Assembly (NCBI GenBank): GCA_016787065.1 | Contig: JAEUVD010000054.1 | Coordinates: 1-59,044, forward strand | DNA: 59,044 nt | From: Chitinophagaceae bacterium | Lineage (GTDB): Bacteria > Bacteroidota > Bacteroidia > Chitinophagales > Chitinophagaceae | Reading direction: 5' to 3' | In this document: in pieces, positions 45,528 to 55,580 of the stretch | Numbering within the stretch: the stretch's first letter is position 1 | Layout: each line of letters opens with the position of its first letter | Program-made: the position numbers and the translations under genes | Notes under the pieces: model-generated | What the model saw: the letters and a program-made list of their open reading frames with translations, nothing else | Told to the model about the DNA's origin: nothing | The model's database searches: none

Positions 45528-48500
45528 TTATCGAATCAGATTTATATCACCTTGAACTTGAATTTTTTTACCGGTATTAGCACACTCATAAATAAGTAAA
45601 TAAAAGTAAGTGCCAACTTCGCAAGCAGTTCCTTTATACAATCCATTCCACTTATCCTCTTTACGCCGACTGGTAAAAACCTGTTCTCCAAAACGATTAA
45701 AAACTTTTAAGGTGAACTTCTCTGCCTGATTGATTTCAATAATACCAAAACGATCATTTAATCCATCTCCGTTAGGAGAAAAAATATTCGGCACTGTCAT
45801 TTGAGTACAACAAGGAACATCTACAGTTACTTGATCCTGACTAACACAGCCATTCGGGCCAGTAACCGTAACAATATAGTCGGTTTTTTCTTTTGGTGAA
45901 GCAATGGGCTGTGCATTGGTTGGATTATCGAGTCCTGTAGATGGCGACCAAGAATAGGAATAACCATTCCCAAGATCCGGAGAACCTATTTGAACACCAT
46001 TTAGTTCACAATTCAAGGTAACATCTTCTCCGGCATTACAAAAAGGAGGTAACATATCTACATCCACTGTTACCGTTGTTTTACAAATTTGATCCACCGT
46101 AATGGTGTACACTGTTGTTGTAGTAGGTGATGCCACGGGTTGTGCAATATTCGGGTTGTTCAAATTGGTTGGCGGAGTCCATAAGTAAACCGAATTGCTA
46201 TCGGGTATTGGTCCGATTTGTATTGACGGTTGAGCGCATGTTACTACAACATCTTCTAAATCTATAGTGCATATTTTAAAACCAAAATCTTCATTATAAT
46301 CATTATCGGTGCTACCTCGAGTTCGGAAAGAAATAGTAGGGGTATTCGATTTATTAATCGCATCGTTGTCGCGCACATCAGGTTGACCAGCGCCACCAAT
46401 ATCTTGCAACGTGCATACCTTGGCCGACAATTCATTTATGCCAATTCCACCGGCCCAATCGCTTGTTGCCACTTGAATTAAATAATATTGAAATGGAATG
46501 GGGCCTGGTTGATTTCCACCACTTGTAGGATCGCCATCAGGAACATTGGCTGCATCAAAATGAAATTCACCTAAACCATTTGTAGTTGTTTGAGCTAAAA
46601 AACTTCCATCAGGTATTGAGTCATGATTGAAATCTGCATAAAGTTCTAACGTCACATTGGCAATACCAGGTTCTTCTGCACCTTGAATACCGTCGCCATC
46701 TTGATCTTCCCAAACACGATTCCCGATAACCATGGTTGGTGCTTCCGCTGTTAACTCAATATCGCCTAGCGAATTTGCTTTTCCGTATTGTGTATTTTGA
46801 ATATTTAATTGTCCGGATGCTGATCCATCGTTGGTACTAAACCGCCCGGTACCATTTGAAAACGCATTCACAGGGTCCATTAGTGTTGCTATAAATTCAT
46901 GTCCACCGGGTAGCATTGCTAATGCACCCGTGCTGGTTTCTTCATGAAGTGCAAACCAATGTTCGCCTTCAAAAAATTCTCCTCCACCTATTCCTTGATT
47001 ATTACCAACACCCGCTGCAGAAGTAAACACCGTACCGGTCGACTGATAAACACCATTGCTTTCCATAGTCCATGAATTGGTATTGCAATCCATGCCGGCT
47101 ATTAATAAATCACCCCCAATATCGAAACTGCTGATAAACTGCGAACCGGTTAAATTGCGCCATGCATTTTGCGTGAACTGATGGCCTGAACGATCCATAA
47201 AATCTAAAACCATATCATTACGTTCGGTAAAACCTATGTCTGACAACACGGGAGTAGGCAATGTTTCTTCGCCGGTTGGTAATAAATTGGCCGTGTTTTT
47301 ATTCCAAGGATACCATTGATCGCAACCTGCACCCCAAGATATTGCAAATCCTTTCTGATAGTTTAAAGGGAAATTAAGTACAGGTGTCGGATTCATTAAT
47401 GGAATATCTAAAGGGTTTTCTAGCACGAAAACGTAAGCATATAAATCGGTTTGTCCGTTTTTAATATTTTGCCCGCCATTTTCACCTGTTGTAACAGCGC
47501 CAATAAACAATCGGTTGCGATGAAAAGCCAATCCAAATGGACGAAGTAATCCATTATTAACGGTTATGGGTGGTAGATCAAAAGATTGAACATTTATAAC
47601 AGAAGTAGGGTTTACCACATTATTTAATTCAAGTCGATATATTTTACGATCATACAAATTCGTCACGAATAAAAAGTGCCCGTCATCACTTATATCAATA
47701 TCACCCATACCTACTTTGCACACTTGGTCTAATGCTGCGGCGTCGTTCCATTGCCCGGTTGTGGTGGGAGTCATATTTCTACCACCTGGTCCATTCACAC
47801 CAATAACACCTAACCCTTCCGGTGAACCACTAACTGGATCTATCGGACCAAGATAAGTAGCTTCAGTGCCCGCTGCGTTAATCGTATAAGAAGAACCTAA
47901 TCCAAAGGGAACAGATCCTGCAGTAGCTCTAGTTCGGTGTCCGTTTGCATCCATATCATAAAATTGAACAACATTAAATGAGGTTGCTGTTGGTTCGAGT
48001 AAATAAATACCGCCGCTTCCCATAGGACCTAATCCTGTTTGTCGTTTAAGGAATGAAGCCGCGAAAATTTTCTTAGCAGGTTTACTATAGGCTACTCCCC
48101 ATACCGAACCAATTTGTGATGCGTTGAGTAGCATGGGAGAAGTATAAGTAGTTCCTGAACTTTGATAAGGGTGACCTAAAAAAGCAGAGGAATTGGCCGA
48201 TGTGCCCGGTAATAAAGGGTCACCACGACTAAACATGGGTATAAATACATCTGGGTTATTATTCAGAATGTATTCCGTTGGATTTTGAATAGCCACATCC
48301 TGATTGGAAGCAGATGCGTTAAAGAATCGCACATTGTTACCACTGGAGTACACGCCGTAAAAATCAACCAATGCGTTTAAGCAAAAATTATTTGGATGAA
48401 TTTCATATTCAACTCGAACAGGAACAGTAAAGGGTAATGAATAGCCACCATTGGCATTCGAAATAGTACTTGCTACGAGGAGATTTGTTTTGTCGTAAGC

Positions 48501-48653
48501 ATTAATTACCGTACCGCTTACACCAGGTTCGGGGTTAGTACCTCCTGTTTGCTGAATACCATCAGCATTATAATCTCTGAAAACGGTACCACTAATTTGT
48601 GCTACACCATAGTTCATAATAAACATGAAGAAGGGAAGTAAAAGTTTCTTCAT
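45528..48653 (-). CDS. Surface protein with SdrD B-like domains and type B T9SS sorting domain
   Basis: 1041 residues. Signal peptide MKKLLLPFFMFIMNYGVAQ, then an SdrD B-like domain (ISGTVFRDYNADGIQQTGG), a long propeller-like middle (about 140-600: VWGVAYSKPAKKIFAASFLK, MGDIDISDDGHFLFVTN, RPFGLAFHRNRLFIGAV), a second SdrD B-like domain (MVIGNRVWEDQDGDGIQGAE) with Asp-rich calcium-type loops, two Ig-like modules (VYLWTPPTNLNNPNIAQPV and YSWSPSTGLDNPTNAQPI) and the C-terminal domain MTVPNIFSPNGDGLNDRF, KVFNRFGEQVF, NGLYKGTACEVGTYFYLLIY. Likely a surface-exposed adhesive or matrix protein. Single gene. Confidence 0.9.
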   Translation of the reverse strand: MKKLLLPFFMFIMNYGVAQISGTVFRDYNADGIQQTGGTNPEPGVSGTVINAYDKTNLLVASTISNANGGYSLPFTVPVRVEYEIHPNNFCLNALVDFYGVYSSGNNVRFFNASASNQDVAIQNPTEYILNNNPDVFIPMFSRGDPLLPGTSANSSAFLGHPYQSSGTTYTSPMLLNASQIGSVWGVAYSKPAKKIFAASFLKRQTGLGPMGSGGIYLLEPTATSFNVVQFYDMDANGHRTRATAGSVPFGLGSSYTINAAGTEATYLGPIDPVSGSPEGLGVIGVNGPGGRNMTPTTTGQWNDAAALDQVCKVGMGDIDISDDGHFLFVTNLYDRKIYRLELNNVVNPTSVINVQSFDLPPITVNNGLLRPFGLAFHRNRLFIGAVTTGENGGQNIKNGQTDLYAYVFVLENPLDIPLMNPTPVLNFPLNYQKGFAISWGAGCDQWYPWNKNTANLLPTGEETLPTPVLSDIGFTERNDMVLDFMDRSGHQFTQNAWRNLTGSQFISSFDIGGDLLIAGMDCNTNSWTMESNGVYQSTGTVFTSAAGVGNNQGIGGGEFFEGEHWFALHEETSTGALAMLPGGHEFIATLMDPVNAFSNGTGRFSTNDGSASGQLNIQNTQYGKANSLGDIELTAEAPTMVIGNRVWEDQDGDGIQGAEEPGIANVTLELYADFNHDSIPDGSFLAQTTTNGLGEFHFDAANVPDGDPTSGGNQPGPIPFQYYLIQVATSDWAGGIGINELSAKVCTLQDIGGAGQPDVRDNDAINKSNTPTISFRTRGSTDNDYNEDFGFKICTIDLEDVVVTCAQPSIQIGPIPDSNSVYLWTPPTNLNNPNIAQPVASPTTTTVYTITVDQICKTTVTVDVDMLPPFCNAGEDVTLNCELNGVQIGSPDLGNGYSYSWSPSTGLDNPTNAQPIASPKEKTDYIVTVTGPNGCVSQDQVTVDVPCCTQMTVPNIFSPNGDGLNDRFGIIEINQAEKFTLKVFNRFGEQVFTSRRKEDKWNGLYKGTACEVGTYFYLLIYECANTGKKIQVQGDINLIR

Positions 48654-48732
48654 ATTTCAAGGATTTAAGGTTGTTAACTTGGCAGACGATTCATTAACAT
48701 AGATGGTAAGTGAATTTTCGAACTTTTTTCCG

Positions 48733-48746
48733 TTAACATATGTTAA
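48733..48746. promoter_or_regulatory. 14-bp perfect palindrome, possible operator
   Basis: TTAACATATGTTAA lies 79 bases upstream of the type B surface protein start, with similar half sites TTAACAT at 48694 and GTTAAC at 48673. Palindromes of this size arise by chance a few times per 59 kb, so the assignment is weak. Confidence 0.25.
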
Positions 48747-49031
48747 TCTTCAAGATCGTTTCTTAAATCCAAAGTAGCTTTTATAAATAAGTACTGACGG
48801 GCGTTGTTTCAAACCTTATTGATTTGATTATTTTTAGTTTTATCAAGCTTAATCTTGAATTCAAAAACCGATGCAGTATTTCAAAAAAGAAAACGAAATA
48901 CCATTCCAAATACTAGAGACGAATAGTTTCTTTTTACATATTGATACACTATCAACTCGAACCTAATTTCCTTTACCTGTTAAATTAACCTAAATTAATG
49001 TCATCTGATTTTTGTAACAACATAGCCGTAT

Positions 49032-49039
49032 TACTTTCG
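49032..49039 (+). promoter_or_regulatory. Probable promoter -7 element upstream of the RND efflux region
   Basis: TACTTTCG, one mismatch to TAnnTTTG, 17 nt before ATG 49057, with TTTG 17 nt further upstream. Confidence 0.45.
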
Positions 49040-49056
49040 CTCCGATTTTTAACTGC

Positions 49057-49455
49057 ATGCATTTAAACAAAAAAAGATATAGGCTGCCATCATCGTTACA
49101 ACGATTTGGATTATTCTTGAAGCATGTAGTTACCGTATTGTTCGTTTTTATAACGCTGGCTTCCTCATCACTTCATTCTTTTGCTTTTAAGGATGTATTA
49201 TTTTCAAGTGCTACAAAAACCAAGCACTTTTCGGCTCAACACAAATCGGTTTCACTAGCAGGAGACATTTTTAGTGAGGATTCGGAAGATGATGTTGATA
49301 TTGAATTAGAGTTTTTTTCAACTACTCATTTTTTCTCTTCAGGCGATACACGGTTACAATCTGTTTCTAAGATCAATTTTCCGGTTATTTCTAAACCCGT
49401 AGGATCTTATCCTCCTTTGTATATCTTGTTTAATGCACGAAGGGTTTCCTGTTAA
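49057..49455 (+). CDS. Small membrane-anchored protein upstream of the RND pump
   Basis: 132 residues. A basic N-terminus (MHLNKKRYRLPSSLQRF), a single hydrophobic segment (HVVTVLFVFITLASSSLHSF), a Ser/Lys-rich stretch and a very acidic patch SEDSEDDVDIELEFF, then a hydrophobic C-terminus. No family is recognised. The segment may be an uncleaved anchor or a signal peptide. It precedes the efflux adaptor gene by 168 bases and has a promoter-like element upstream, so it may be the first gene of the pump transcript; an accessory role is inference. Confidence 0.6.
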   Translation: MHLNKKRYRLPSSLQRFGLFLKHVVTVLFVFITLASSSLHSFAFKDVLFSSATKTKHFSAQHKSVSLAGDIFSEDSEDDVDIELEFFSTTHFFSSGDTRLQSVSKINFPVISKPVGSYPPLYILFNARRVSC

Positions 49456-49623
49456 GTAAATTACCATCTTAAATTTATTTCTGCGGTTGTTTAAATTCCA
49501 TCAACCGTTTTTGTATTTATCCTTTCGCAGGATGCATCGTAATCAGTACACTTCTTACGATGCTTGAAGAAGATAGTTACTTCCAATCTTTTTTAAAATT
49601 TCTTTTAATTAAATCAAATAATC

Positions 49624-50706
49624 ATGAATCGATACATCGTTCTAATTTTAGTATTCACTGCTGTAATTCAAGCAGGTTGTCATTCAAAAACGCATGAAGT
49701 TGAAAAAATGCTCAAGCTTCCTGTAACCAATCCTAGTTTGGTAGATACCACCATTTATAAGGAATATGTTTGTCAGATTCGATCTATCAATCATATCGAT
49801 ATTCGTTCACAAGAAAAAGGCTACTTACAGAATATTTATGTAGATGAAGGCCAATACGTTCAAAAAGGACAAATCATGTTTCGTATCATGCCTATGTTGT
49901 ATGAAGCGGAAGTGAATCGTTCTCAAGCGGAAGTGAATTACGCTCAAATTGAATATCAAAACACATTACGATTAGCGGATAGTAATATCGTTTCAAGAAA
50001 CGAAGTAAAACTGGCTAAAGCGAAATGGGATAAAGAAAAAGCTGATTTATCATTTGCACAAACCCATTTATCCTTCACGAAAATTGTAGCTCCGTTTAGT
50101 GGTTATATGGATCGCTTTCATGAACGCCTTGGCAGTTTAATTGATGAGGGAGACTTATTAACTACACTTTCAGACAATAGTAAAATGTGGGTTTATTTTA
50201 ATGTGCCGGAAGCGGAGTATCTCGATTATAAACTGCACCACAAAGAAGAAATGAATCTGGTGAAATTGCGCTTGGCTAATAATGAGGAATTTAATCAGCA
50301 AGGCAAAGTTGAAACTATTGAAGCCGATTTTAATAATGAAACAGGAAATATAGCCTTTCGTGCAACCTTTAATAACCCGGATCGAATTTTACGTCATGGT
50401 GAAACCGGAAATATTTTAATGCCCATTTATTTGAACCATGCCTTGGTGATTCCTCAAAAATCAACGTTTGAAATTCTCGATAAGAAGTATGTATATGTTG
50501 TCGATGACCAACACGTTTTGCATGCCAAACAAATTACCGTTGGCGTGGAATTACCGCATTTCTATGTTGTAAGCTCCGGACTTACCGAGCAAGATCGAAT
50601 TTTAGTAGAAGGTATTGGTAAGGTAAACGATAAAATGAAAATTGAAACGGATATCATTCCGTTTAGCCAGGTGGTTTCCGAGATTAAGAGTTTACATGCT
50701 GAATAA
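49624..50706 (+). CDS. RND efflux periplasmic adaptor (membrane fusion protein), lipoprotein
   Basis: 360 residues. Lipoprotein signal MNRYIVLILVFTAVIQAGC with lipidated Cys 19. The lipoyl-like hairpin is SQEKGYLQNIYVDEGQYVQK and KIVAPFSGYMDRFHERLGSL, enclosing a helical hairpin (EVNRSQAEVNYAQIEYQN, VKLAKAKWDKEKADL); the beta barrel follows with FNVPEAEYLDYK and the membrane-proximal domain with VIPQKSTFEILDKKYVYVV. It bridges the inner-membrane pump and the outer-membrane channel encoded next (21-base gap). Confidence 0.93.
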   Translation: MNRYIVLILVFTAVIQAGCHSKTHEVEKMLKLPVTNPSLVDTTIYKEYVCQIRSINHIDIRSQEKGYLQNIYVDEGQYVQKGQIMFRIMPMLYEAEVNRSQAEVNYAQIEYQNTLRLADSNIVSRNEVKLAKAKWDKEKADLSFAQTHLSFTKIVAPFSGYMDRFHERLGSLIDEGDLLTTLSDNSKMWVYFNVPEAEYLDYKLHHKEEMNLVKLRLANNEEFNQQGKVETIEADFNNETGNIAFRATFNNPDRILRHGETGNILMPIYLNHALVIPQKSTFEILDKKYVYVVDDQHVLHAKQITVGVELPHFYVVSSGLTEQDRILVEGIGKVNDKMKIETDIIPFSQVVSEIKSLHAE

Positions 50707-50727
50707 TCCTTAAAAAAATACAGAAAT

Positions 50728-53700
50728 ATGTTTAAAACATTCATAAATAGGCCTGTTCTTTCCATTGCTATTTCTTTAGGAATCATCTTTATGGGAATAC
50801 TCGCCATCAATACCATACCGATAGCACAATTTCCGGAGATTGCGCCACCTCGGGTATCCATTTTTATAGAATTTCCGGGATCGAATGCCGATGTTTTGGT
50901 TAAGTCAACCTTAACTATTCTCGAACGCCAAATTAATGGCGTGCAAGGCATGCAGTATATGTTATCGGATGCAACAAGTGCCAGTGAAGCTACGATAGAT
51001 GTAATTTTTGAACCGGGAACAGATCCTACCATTGCCGCTGCTCGTGTTAAATCGAGGGTGGATCAAGTATGGGCTAACTTACCTCCCTTAGTGCAGCGTG
51101 AAGGTGTTGTAATAACGCCACTGGCACCTAGTATGCTGATGTATGTTAACTTATTTAGTACGAATAAACAGGTAGACGAGAAATTTCTTTTCAATTACGC
51201 CAATACGTATATGATTCCTGAATTACAACGTATAAAAGGAATGGGTAAAGCTGAAGTTACCGGAAGCAGAGCCTTTGCCATACGCGTATGGCTGAATCCC
51301 GATCGCATGCGTGCCTATAATATTTCAGCCGATGATGTATTAAAAGCAATTGATGAACAAAGTGTAATGGGCCGACCGGGAAGGGTAGGTTTAAGTTCAG
51401 GTCAGGTAGCGCAATCGCAAGAATATACCTTCACGTATAAAGGTTGGTACAATAAACCGGAACAATATAACGACATTATTATTCGGGCCAACCCGGATGG
51501 CGAAATGCTTCGATTAAAAGATGTTGCCAAGATTGAAGTTGGAAGCGAATTTGTTGACATCTATTCCAATAAAGATGGAATGCCTGCTGTTTCGATGGTA
51601 TTAAAACAAAGTCCGGCCACCAATGCTAATTTAATCATCAAAGATGTAAAAACTAAATTAGAAGAATTAAAAAAGAACTTTCCGCCCGGAATTCAATACG
51701 AAATCAACTATGACGTTTCAATGTTCGTAAATGCCTCTATTGAAAAAGTGTTGCATACGTTAATAGAGGCTTTTATTTTAGTAGCTTTTGTTGTTTTTAT
51801 TTTCTTGGGCGATTTGCGCTCCACAATTATTCCGGTAATAGCGGTTCCTATTTCTCTTGTGGGTGCATTTATTTTTATGAAGGCATTCGGACTCAGTATT
51901 AATTTAATAACCCTTTTTGCATTGGTACTTGCCATTGGTATTGTAGTGGATGATGCCATTGTGGTAGTGGAGGCGGTTCATGTTAAAATGGAGGAAGAAA
52001 ACTTATCGGCGTATGAAGCAGTGAAAAAAGTTCTGGCGGAAATTAGTGGAGCTATTATTGCGATCACGCTGGTTATGGCCTCGGTGTTTATTCCGGTTGC
52101 TTTTATGACCGGACCCGTTGGTACGATGTACCGACAATTTGCATTAACCATGGCAAGTTCCATTGTGCTTTCCGGATTTATTGCGCTTACGCTTACGCCG
52201 GTGCTATGTGCTATTTTTCTTAAGAATAATCATGGAAAACCTAAGAAGAAAACACCTGTCAATCGATTTATAGATTGGTTTAATGCTAAGTTTGAGAAGT
52301 TAACCGGACGCTATTCGAGCGTAATTAGCATAATAGCCAATCGCCGTTTAATTACATTTTTAGTATTAGGTGGTTTCGCTTTCGGAATCGTTGGAATTAC
52401 CCGGGTGCTTCCAACAGGTTTTATACCGAGTGAAGATCAAGGACAAGTATATGCCATTATTCAAACGCCGCCGGGTACCACCTTGGAACGTACAAATGAA
52501 ATTAGCAGACAATTGCAACTTGTTGCAAAAAAAGTTGAAGGTGTACAATCTGTAACTTCCTTGGCAGGTTTTGAAATTCTTACGGAGGGTCGTGGTTCCA
52601 ATGCCGGTACCTGCTTAATTAATTTGAAAGATTGGTCGGAACGAAAGAATTCAGCGAAACAGGTAATTCAGGAATTAGAGAGAATGTCTGAAGACATACC
52701 GGCAAAAATTGAATTTTTTGAACCACCTGCTGTACCGGGTTATGGCACCAGTGATGGTTTTTCACTTCGACTTCTTGATAAAAGTAGTGATGTCGATTAT
52801 CATGTATTTGATAAAATAAACAATGATTTTCTTGAAGCGCTCAAAAAGCGAAAAGAACTCAGTGGCTTGTTTTCATTCTACTCTTCAAAATATCCGCAGT
52901 ATGAAATTCTCATCGACAATGAACTTGCTATGCAGAAAGGTGTTTCCATTGGAGATGCCATGGAAAATTTAAATATCATGTTGGGTAGTACCTATGAGCA
53001 GGGTTTTATTCGATTTAACAATTACTATAAAGTATATACCCAAGCGGCACCTGAATTCCGGCGATTGCCTTCTGATTTATTGAATATGTATATTAAAAAT
53101 GAAAAAGGAGAAATGGTACCTTATTCCTCCTTTATGAAAATCAATAAATCGCAAGGACCCAACGAAATTTCACGGTATAACTTATATGTTTCTTCCCTGA
53201 TTAATGGTGTTCCCACTAAAGGTTATTCTTCCGGTGAGGCTATTGAAGCAATTAAACAAGTAGCTAAAGAAACATTACCCAAAGGGTACGACATAGCTTG
53301 GGAAGGTATTTCCTACGATGAAGTAAATCGTGGCAATGAGGCTCTGTATATTTTTATTGTGGTGATATTTTTTGTGTACTTAATTCTAGCAGCACAATAT
53401 GAAAGTTTTTTACTTCCGCTTGCCGTTCTACTCTCTATTTTCCCCGGCATCTTTGGTTCGTTTATGTTATTAAAATTCATGGGACTTTCCAATGATGTTT
53501 ACGCCCAGATAGGTTTAATCATGCTTACCGGTTTGCTTGGGAAAAATGCCGTATTAATAGTTGAATTTGCTATTCAAAGTAATCAAAAAGGTGCTAGTAT
53601 TATGGAAGCAGCGATTCAAGGTGCGAAAGCACGTTTTCGTCCTATCTTAATGACGTCCTTTGCCTTCATAGCCGGTTTAATTCCGTTAATTCTAGCTACT

Positions 53701-53958
53701 GGTCCGGGTGCTGTTGGCAATCATACAATTGGTGCAACGGCCTTAGGTGGTATGTTATTTGGAACCCTTTTCGGCGTGTTTCTGATACCTGGGTTGTACT
53801 TCATTTTTGGTAAACTACAAGAAGGTAAACGATTGTTTAAAGATGAAGATCAAAACCCATTAAGCGAAGCTTATGCGGAAGAACAATCTCAAGCCATGCT
53901 TATTGACAATATTAGAAAAATCATCAATAAAATAACTAAACGCGATGAAAAAAAGTAA
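50728..53958 (+). CDS. HAE1-family RND efflux pump permease
   Basis: 1076 residues with 12 membrane helices and two large periplasmic loops; the inner-membrane engine of a tripartite multidrug pump. Seen: N-terminal FINRPVLSIAISLGIIFMG; FVDIYSNKDGMPAVSMVLKQ; the TM4 proton-relay pair in LAIGIVVDDAIVVVEAV; the TM10 Lys in GLLGKNAVLIVEFAIQSN; and ARFRPILMTSFAFIAGLIPL. It overlaps the outer-membrane channel gene by 14 bases. AcrB-like; substrate range not predictable. Confidence 0.95.
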   Translation: MFKTFINRPVLSIAISLGIIFMGILAINTIPIAQFPEIAPPRVSIFIEFPGSNADVLVKSTLTILERQINGVQGMQYMLSDATSASEATIDVIFEPGTDPTIAAARVKSRVDQVWANLPPLVQREGVVITPLAPSMLMYVNLFSTNKQVDEKFLFNYANTYMIPELQRIKGMGKAEVTGSRAFAIRVWLNPDRMRAYNISADDVLKAIDEQSVMGRPGRVGLSSGQVAQSQEYTFTYKGWYNKPEQYNDIIIRANPDGEMLRLKDVAKIEVGSEFVDIYSNKDGMPAVSMVLKQSPATNANLIIKDVKTKLEELKKNFPPGIQYEINYDVSMFVNASIEKVLHTLIEAFILVAFVVFIFLGDLRSTIIPVIAVPISLVGAFIFMKAFGLSINLITLFALVLAIGIVVDDAIVVVEAVHVKMEEENLSAYEAVKKVLAEISGAIIAITLVMASVFIPVAFMTGPVGTMYRQFALTMASSIVLSGFIALTLTPVLCAIFLKNNHGKPKKKTPVNRFIDWFNAKFEKLTGRYSSVISIIANRRLITFLVLGGFAFGIVGITRVLPTGFIPSEDQGQVYAIIQTPPGTTLERTNEISRQLQLVAKKVEGVQSVTSLAGFEILTEGRGSNAGTCLINLKDWSERKNSAKQVIQELERMSEDIPAKIEFFEPPAVPGYGTSDGFSLRLLDKSSDVDYHVFDKINNDFLEALKKRKELSGLFSFYSSKYPQYEILIDNELAMQKGVSIGDAMENLNIMLGSTYEQGFIRFNNYYKVYTQAAPEFRRLPSDLLNMYIKNEKGEMVPYSSFMKINKSQGPNEISRYNLYVSSLINGVPTKGYSSGEAIEAIKQVAKETLPKGYDIAWEGISYDEVNRGNEALYIFIVVIFFVYLILAAQYESFLLPLAVLLSIFPGIFGSFMLLKFMGLSNDVYAQIGLIMLTGLLGKNAVLIVEFAIQSNQKGASIMEAAIQGAKARFRPILMTSFAFIAGLIPLILATGPGAVGNHTIGATALGGMLFGTLFGVFLIPGLYFIFGKLQEGKRLFKDEDQNPLSEAYAEEQSQAMLIDNIRKIINKITKRDEKK

Positions 53959-55369
53959 GTTGATTTTATGTTACCTCTGTGTAGGAGTACTGCTCATGCA
54001 GAGTTGCGCCATACTTAAAAAACCAATATTAAATCCTGAGCCAAATATACCTAAACAGTATGCTGGTTCAAGAGATTCAACACAAACTGAACTACTATCT
54101 TGGCGTACTTATTTTACTGATCCTAATCTTGTAGCACTTATCGATACTGCCTTAAGTAATAACCGTGAACTTCAAATTTTAAAACAAGAAATCGCCATTG
54201 CAAATCTTGAAGTAAAGGCGAAGAAAGGAGAGTACCTTCCTTTTGTAAATTATGGCAGTGCGATGGGTATCGACCATTCCGGAAAGTATACCTTCAATGG
54301 GATGTCGGAAGAGGATTTAAAAACCTCGAAGGATGATCATCCTCGTTATATAGGCGACTTTAATTTAGGTGCATCATTTTCTTGGGAACTTGATATATGG
54401 AAGAAACTCCGCAACGCACGAGCCGCAGCGGTAGAACGTTACCTTGTAAGTTCGGAAGGCAAAAATTTTGCTGTTACGCTGCTTGTTGCTGAAATTGCTT
54501 CTTCTTATTATGAACTGTTAACACTCGATAATCAATTACGAATAATTCAACAGAATATTGAAGTTCAATCGAATGCATTACAGATGGTAAAACTTCAGAA
54601 AGAAGCTGCACGCACAACGCAGCTTGCTGTAAATCGGTTTGAGGCACAATTATATCATACTACCAATTTGCAATATGAAATCAAACAGAAAATTACAGAA
54701 GCGGAAAACAGAATTAATTTTCTAGCAGGTAGATACCCCGGCAAAATAATTCGAACCTCTATTGAGAACCTGGCTGCATTACCCACTATCATTCAAGAAG
54801 GTATTCCCATTCAACTTTTACAACAACGAGCGGATATCAGAATGGCGGAACATCAACTGGAGGCTGCTAAGCTTGATATTGCAGTGGCCAAAGCTAGTTT
54901 TTATCCGAATATTCGCTTGTCGGCTAACTTGGGTTTACAAGCATTTAATCCTGCGGTGTGGTTAAAACCCGAATCTATTGTTGCCGGTTTGTTTGGCGAT
55001 ATGGTTGGGCCATTGGTAAATCAGAATGCTCTTCGTGCGAATTTCATGGCAACACATGCAAAGCAAATACAAGCAGTTAACGCTTACGAACAATCTATTT
55101 TAAAGGCAGTCAATGAAGTTCAAAATCAATTGGCAGGAATTGATAACTATGCTAAAAGCGTTGAAGTAAAATCAAAGGAGGTTCAAATACTTACCCAATC
55201 AGTAAGTATTTCCGATAACCTGTTTAAATCCGCACGAGCCGATTATATTGAAGTATTACTAACTCAACGGGAAGTGCTAGATTCAAAAATGGAGCTTACC
55301 GAAATCCAATTGAACCAATTGAAATCAAGAGTTAATCTGTATAAAGCCCTTGGAGGTGGATGGCAGTAA
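53945..55369 (+). CDS. TolC/NodT-family outer-membrane efflux lipoprotein
   Basis: 474 residues. Lipoprotein signal MKKSKLILCYLCVGVLLMQSC (lipidated Cys 21), as in the NodT/OprM branch. Two repeated halves of long coiled-coil helices (ELQILKQEIAIANLEVKAKK; VEVQSNALQMVKLQKE-like segments; QRADIRMAEHQLEAAKLDIA; NEVQNQLAGIDNYAKSVEVK) and the beta-strand segments FGASFSWELDIWKKLRNAR-like and IRLSANLGLQAF. Forms the outer-membrane channel of the pump. Last gene of the efflux operon. Confidence 0.93.
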   Translation: MKKSKLILCYLCVGVLLMQSCAILKKPILNPEPNIPKQYAGSRDSTQTELLSWRTYFTDPNLVALIDTALSNNRELQILKQEIAIANLEVKAKKGEYLPFVNYGSAMGIDHSGKYTFNGMSEEDLKTSKDDHPRYIGDFNLGASFSWELDIWKKLRNARAAAVERYLVSSEGKNFAVTLLVAEIASSYYELLTLDNQLRIIQQNIEVQSNALQMVKLQKEAARTTQLAVNRFEAQLYHTTNLQYEIKQKITEAENRINFLAGRYPGKIIRTSIENLAALPTIIQEGIPIQLLQQRADIRMAEHQLEAAKLDIAVAKASFYPNIRLSANLGLQAFNPAVWLKPESIVAGLFGDMVGPLVNQNALRANFMATHAKQIQAVNAYEQSILKAVNEVQNQLAGIDNYAKSVEVKSKEVQILTQSVSISDNLFKSARADYIEVLLTQREVLDSKMELTEIQLNQLKSRVNLYKALGGGWQ

Positions 55370-55550
55370 TCGAATAGGTGACCCTTTAAATGAACTCGTT
55401 TGAAATACAACGGTACTTTTTAAGGTGGAAGATTACCTTGCGTAGTACCATGAAATCAGCATCCAGAGAATCGTTACGCTCTACGTGCGTAAATACATGC
55501 AGCACAAAATTTGTACTGGATAGAACTGTTCTTTCTTTCCAAGTTATACC

Positions 55551-55558
55551 TATCTTCG
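55551..55558 (+). promoter_or_regulatory. Probable promoter -7 element of pdhA
   Basis: TATCTTCG, one mismatch to TAnnTTTG, 22 nt before the GTG start of pdhA. Confidence 0.45.
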
Positions 55559-55580
55559 CCCCAACAAAAAGTAGACTTAC

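Larger units (their letters stand above)
48654..49056. other. Divergent intergenic region
   Basis: 403 AT-rich bases between the type B surface protein (minus) and the small membrane-anchored gene (plus). It holds the 14-bp palindrome at 48733 and the promoter at 49032. I see no gene or RNA in the rest. Confidence 0.6.
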
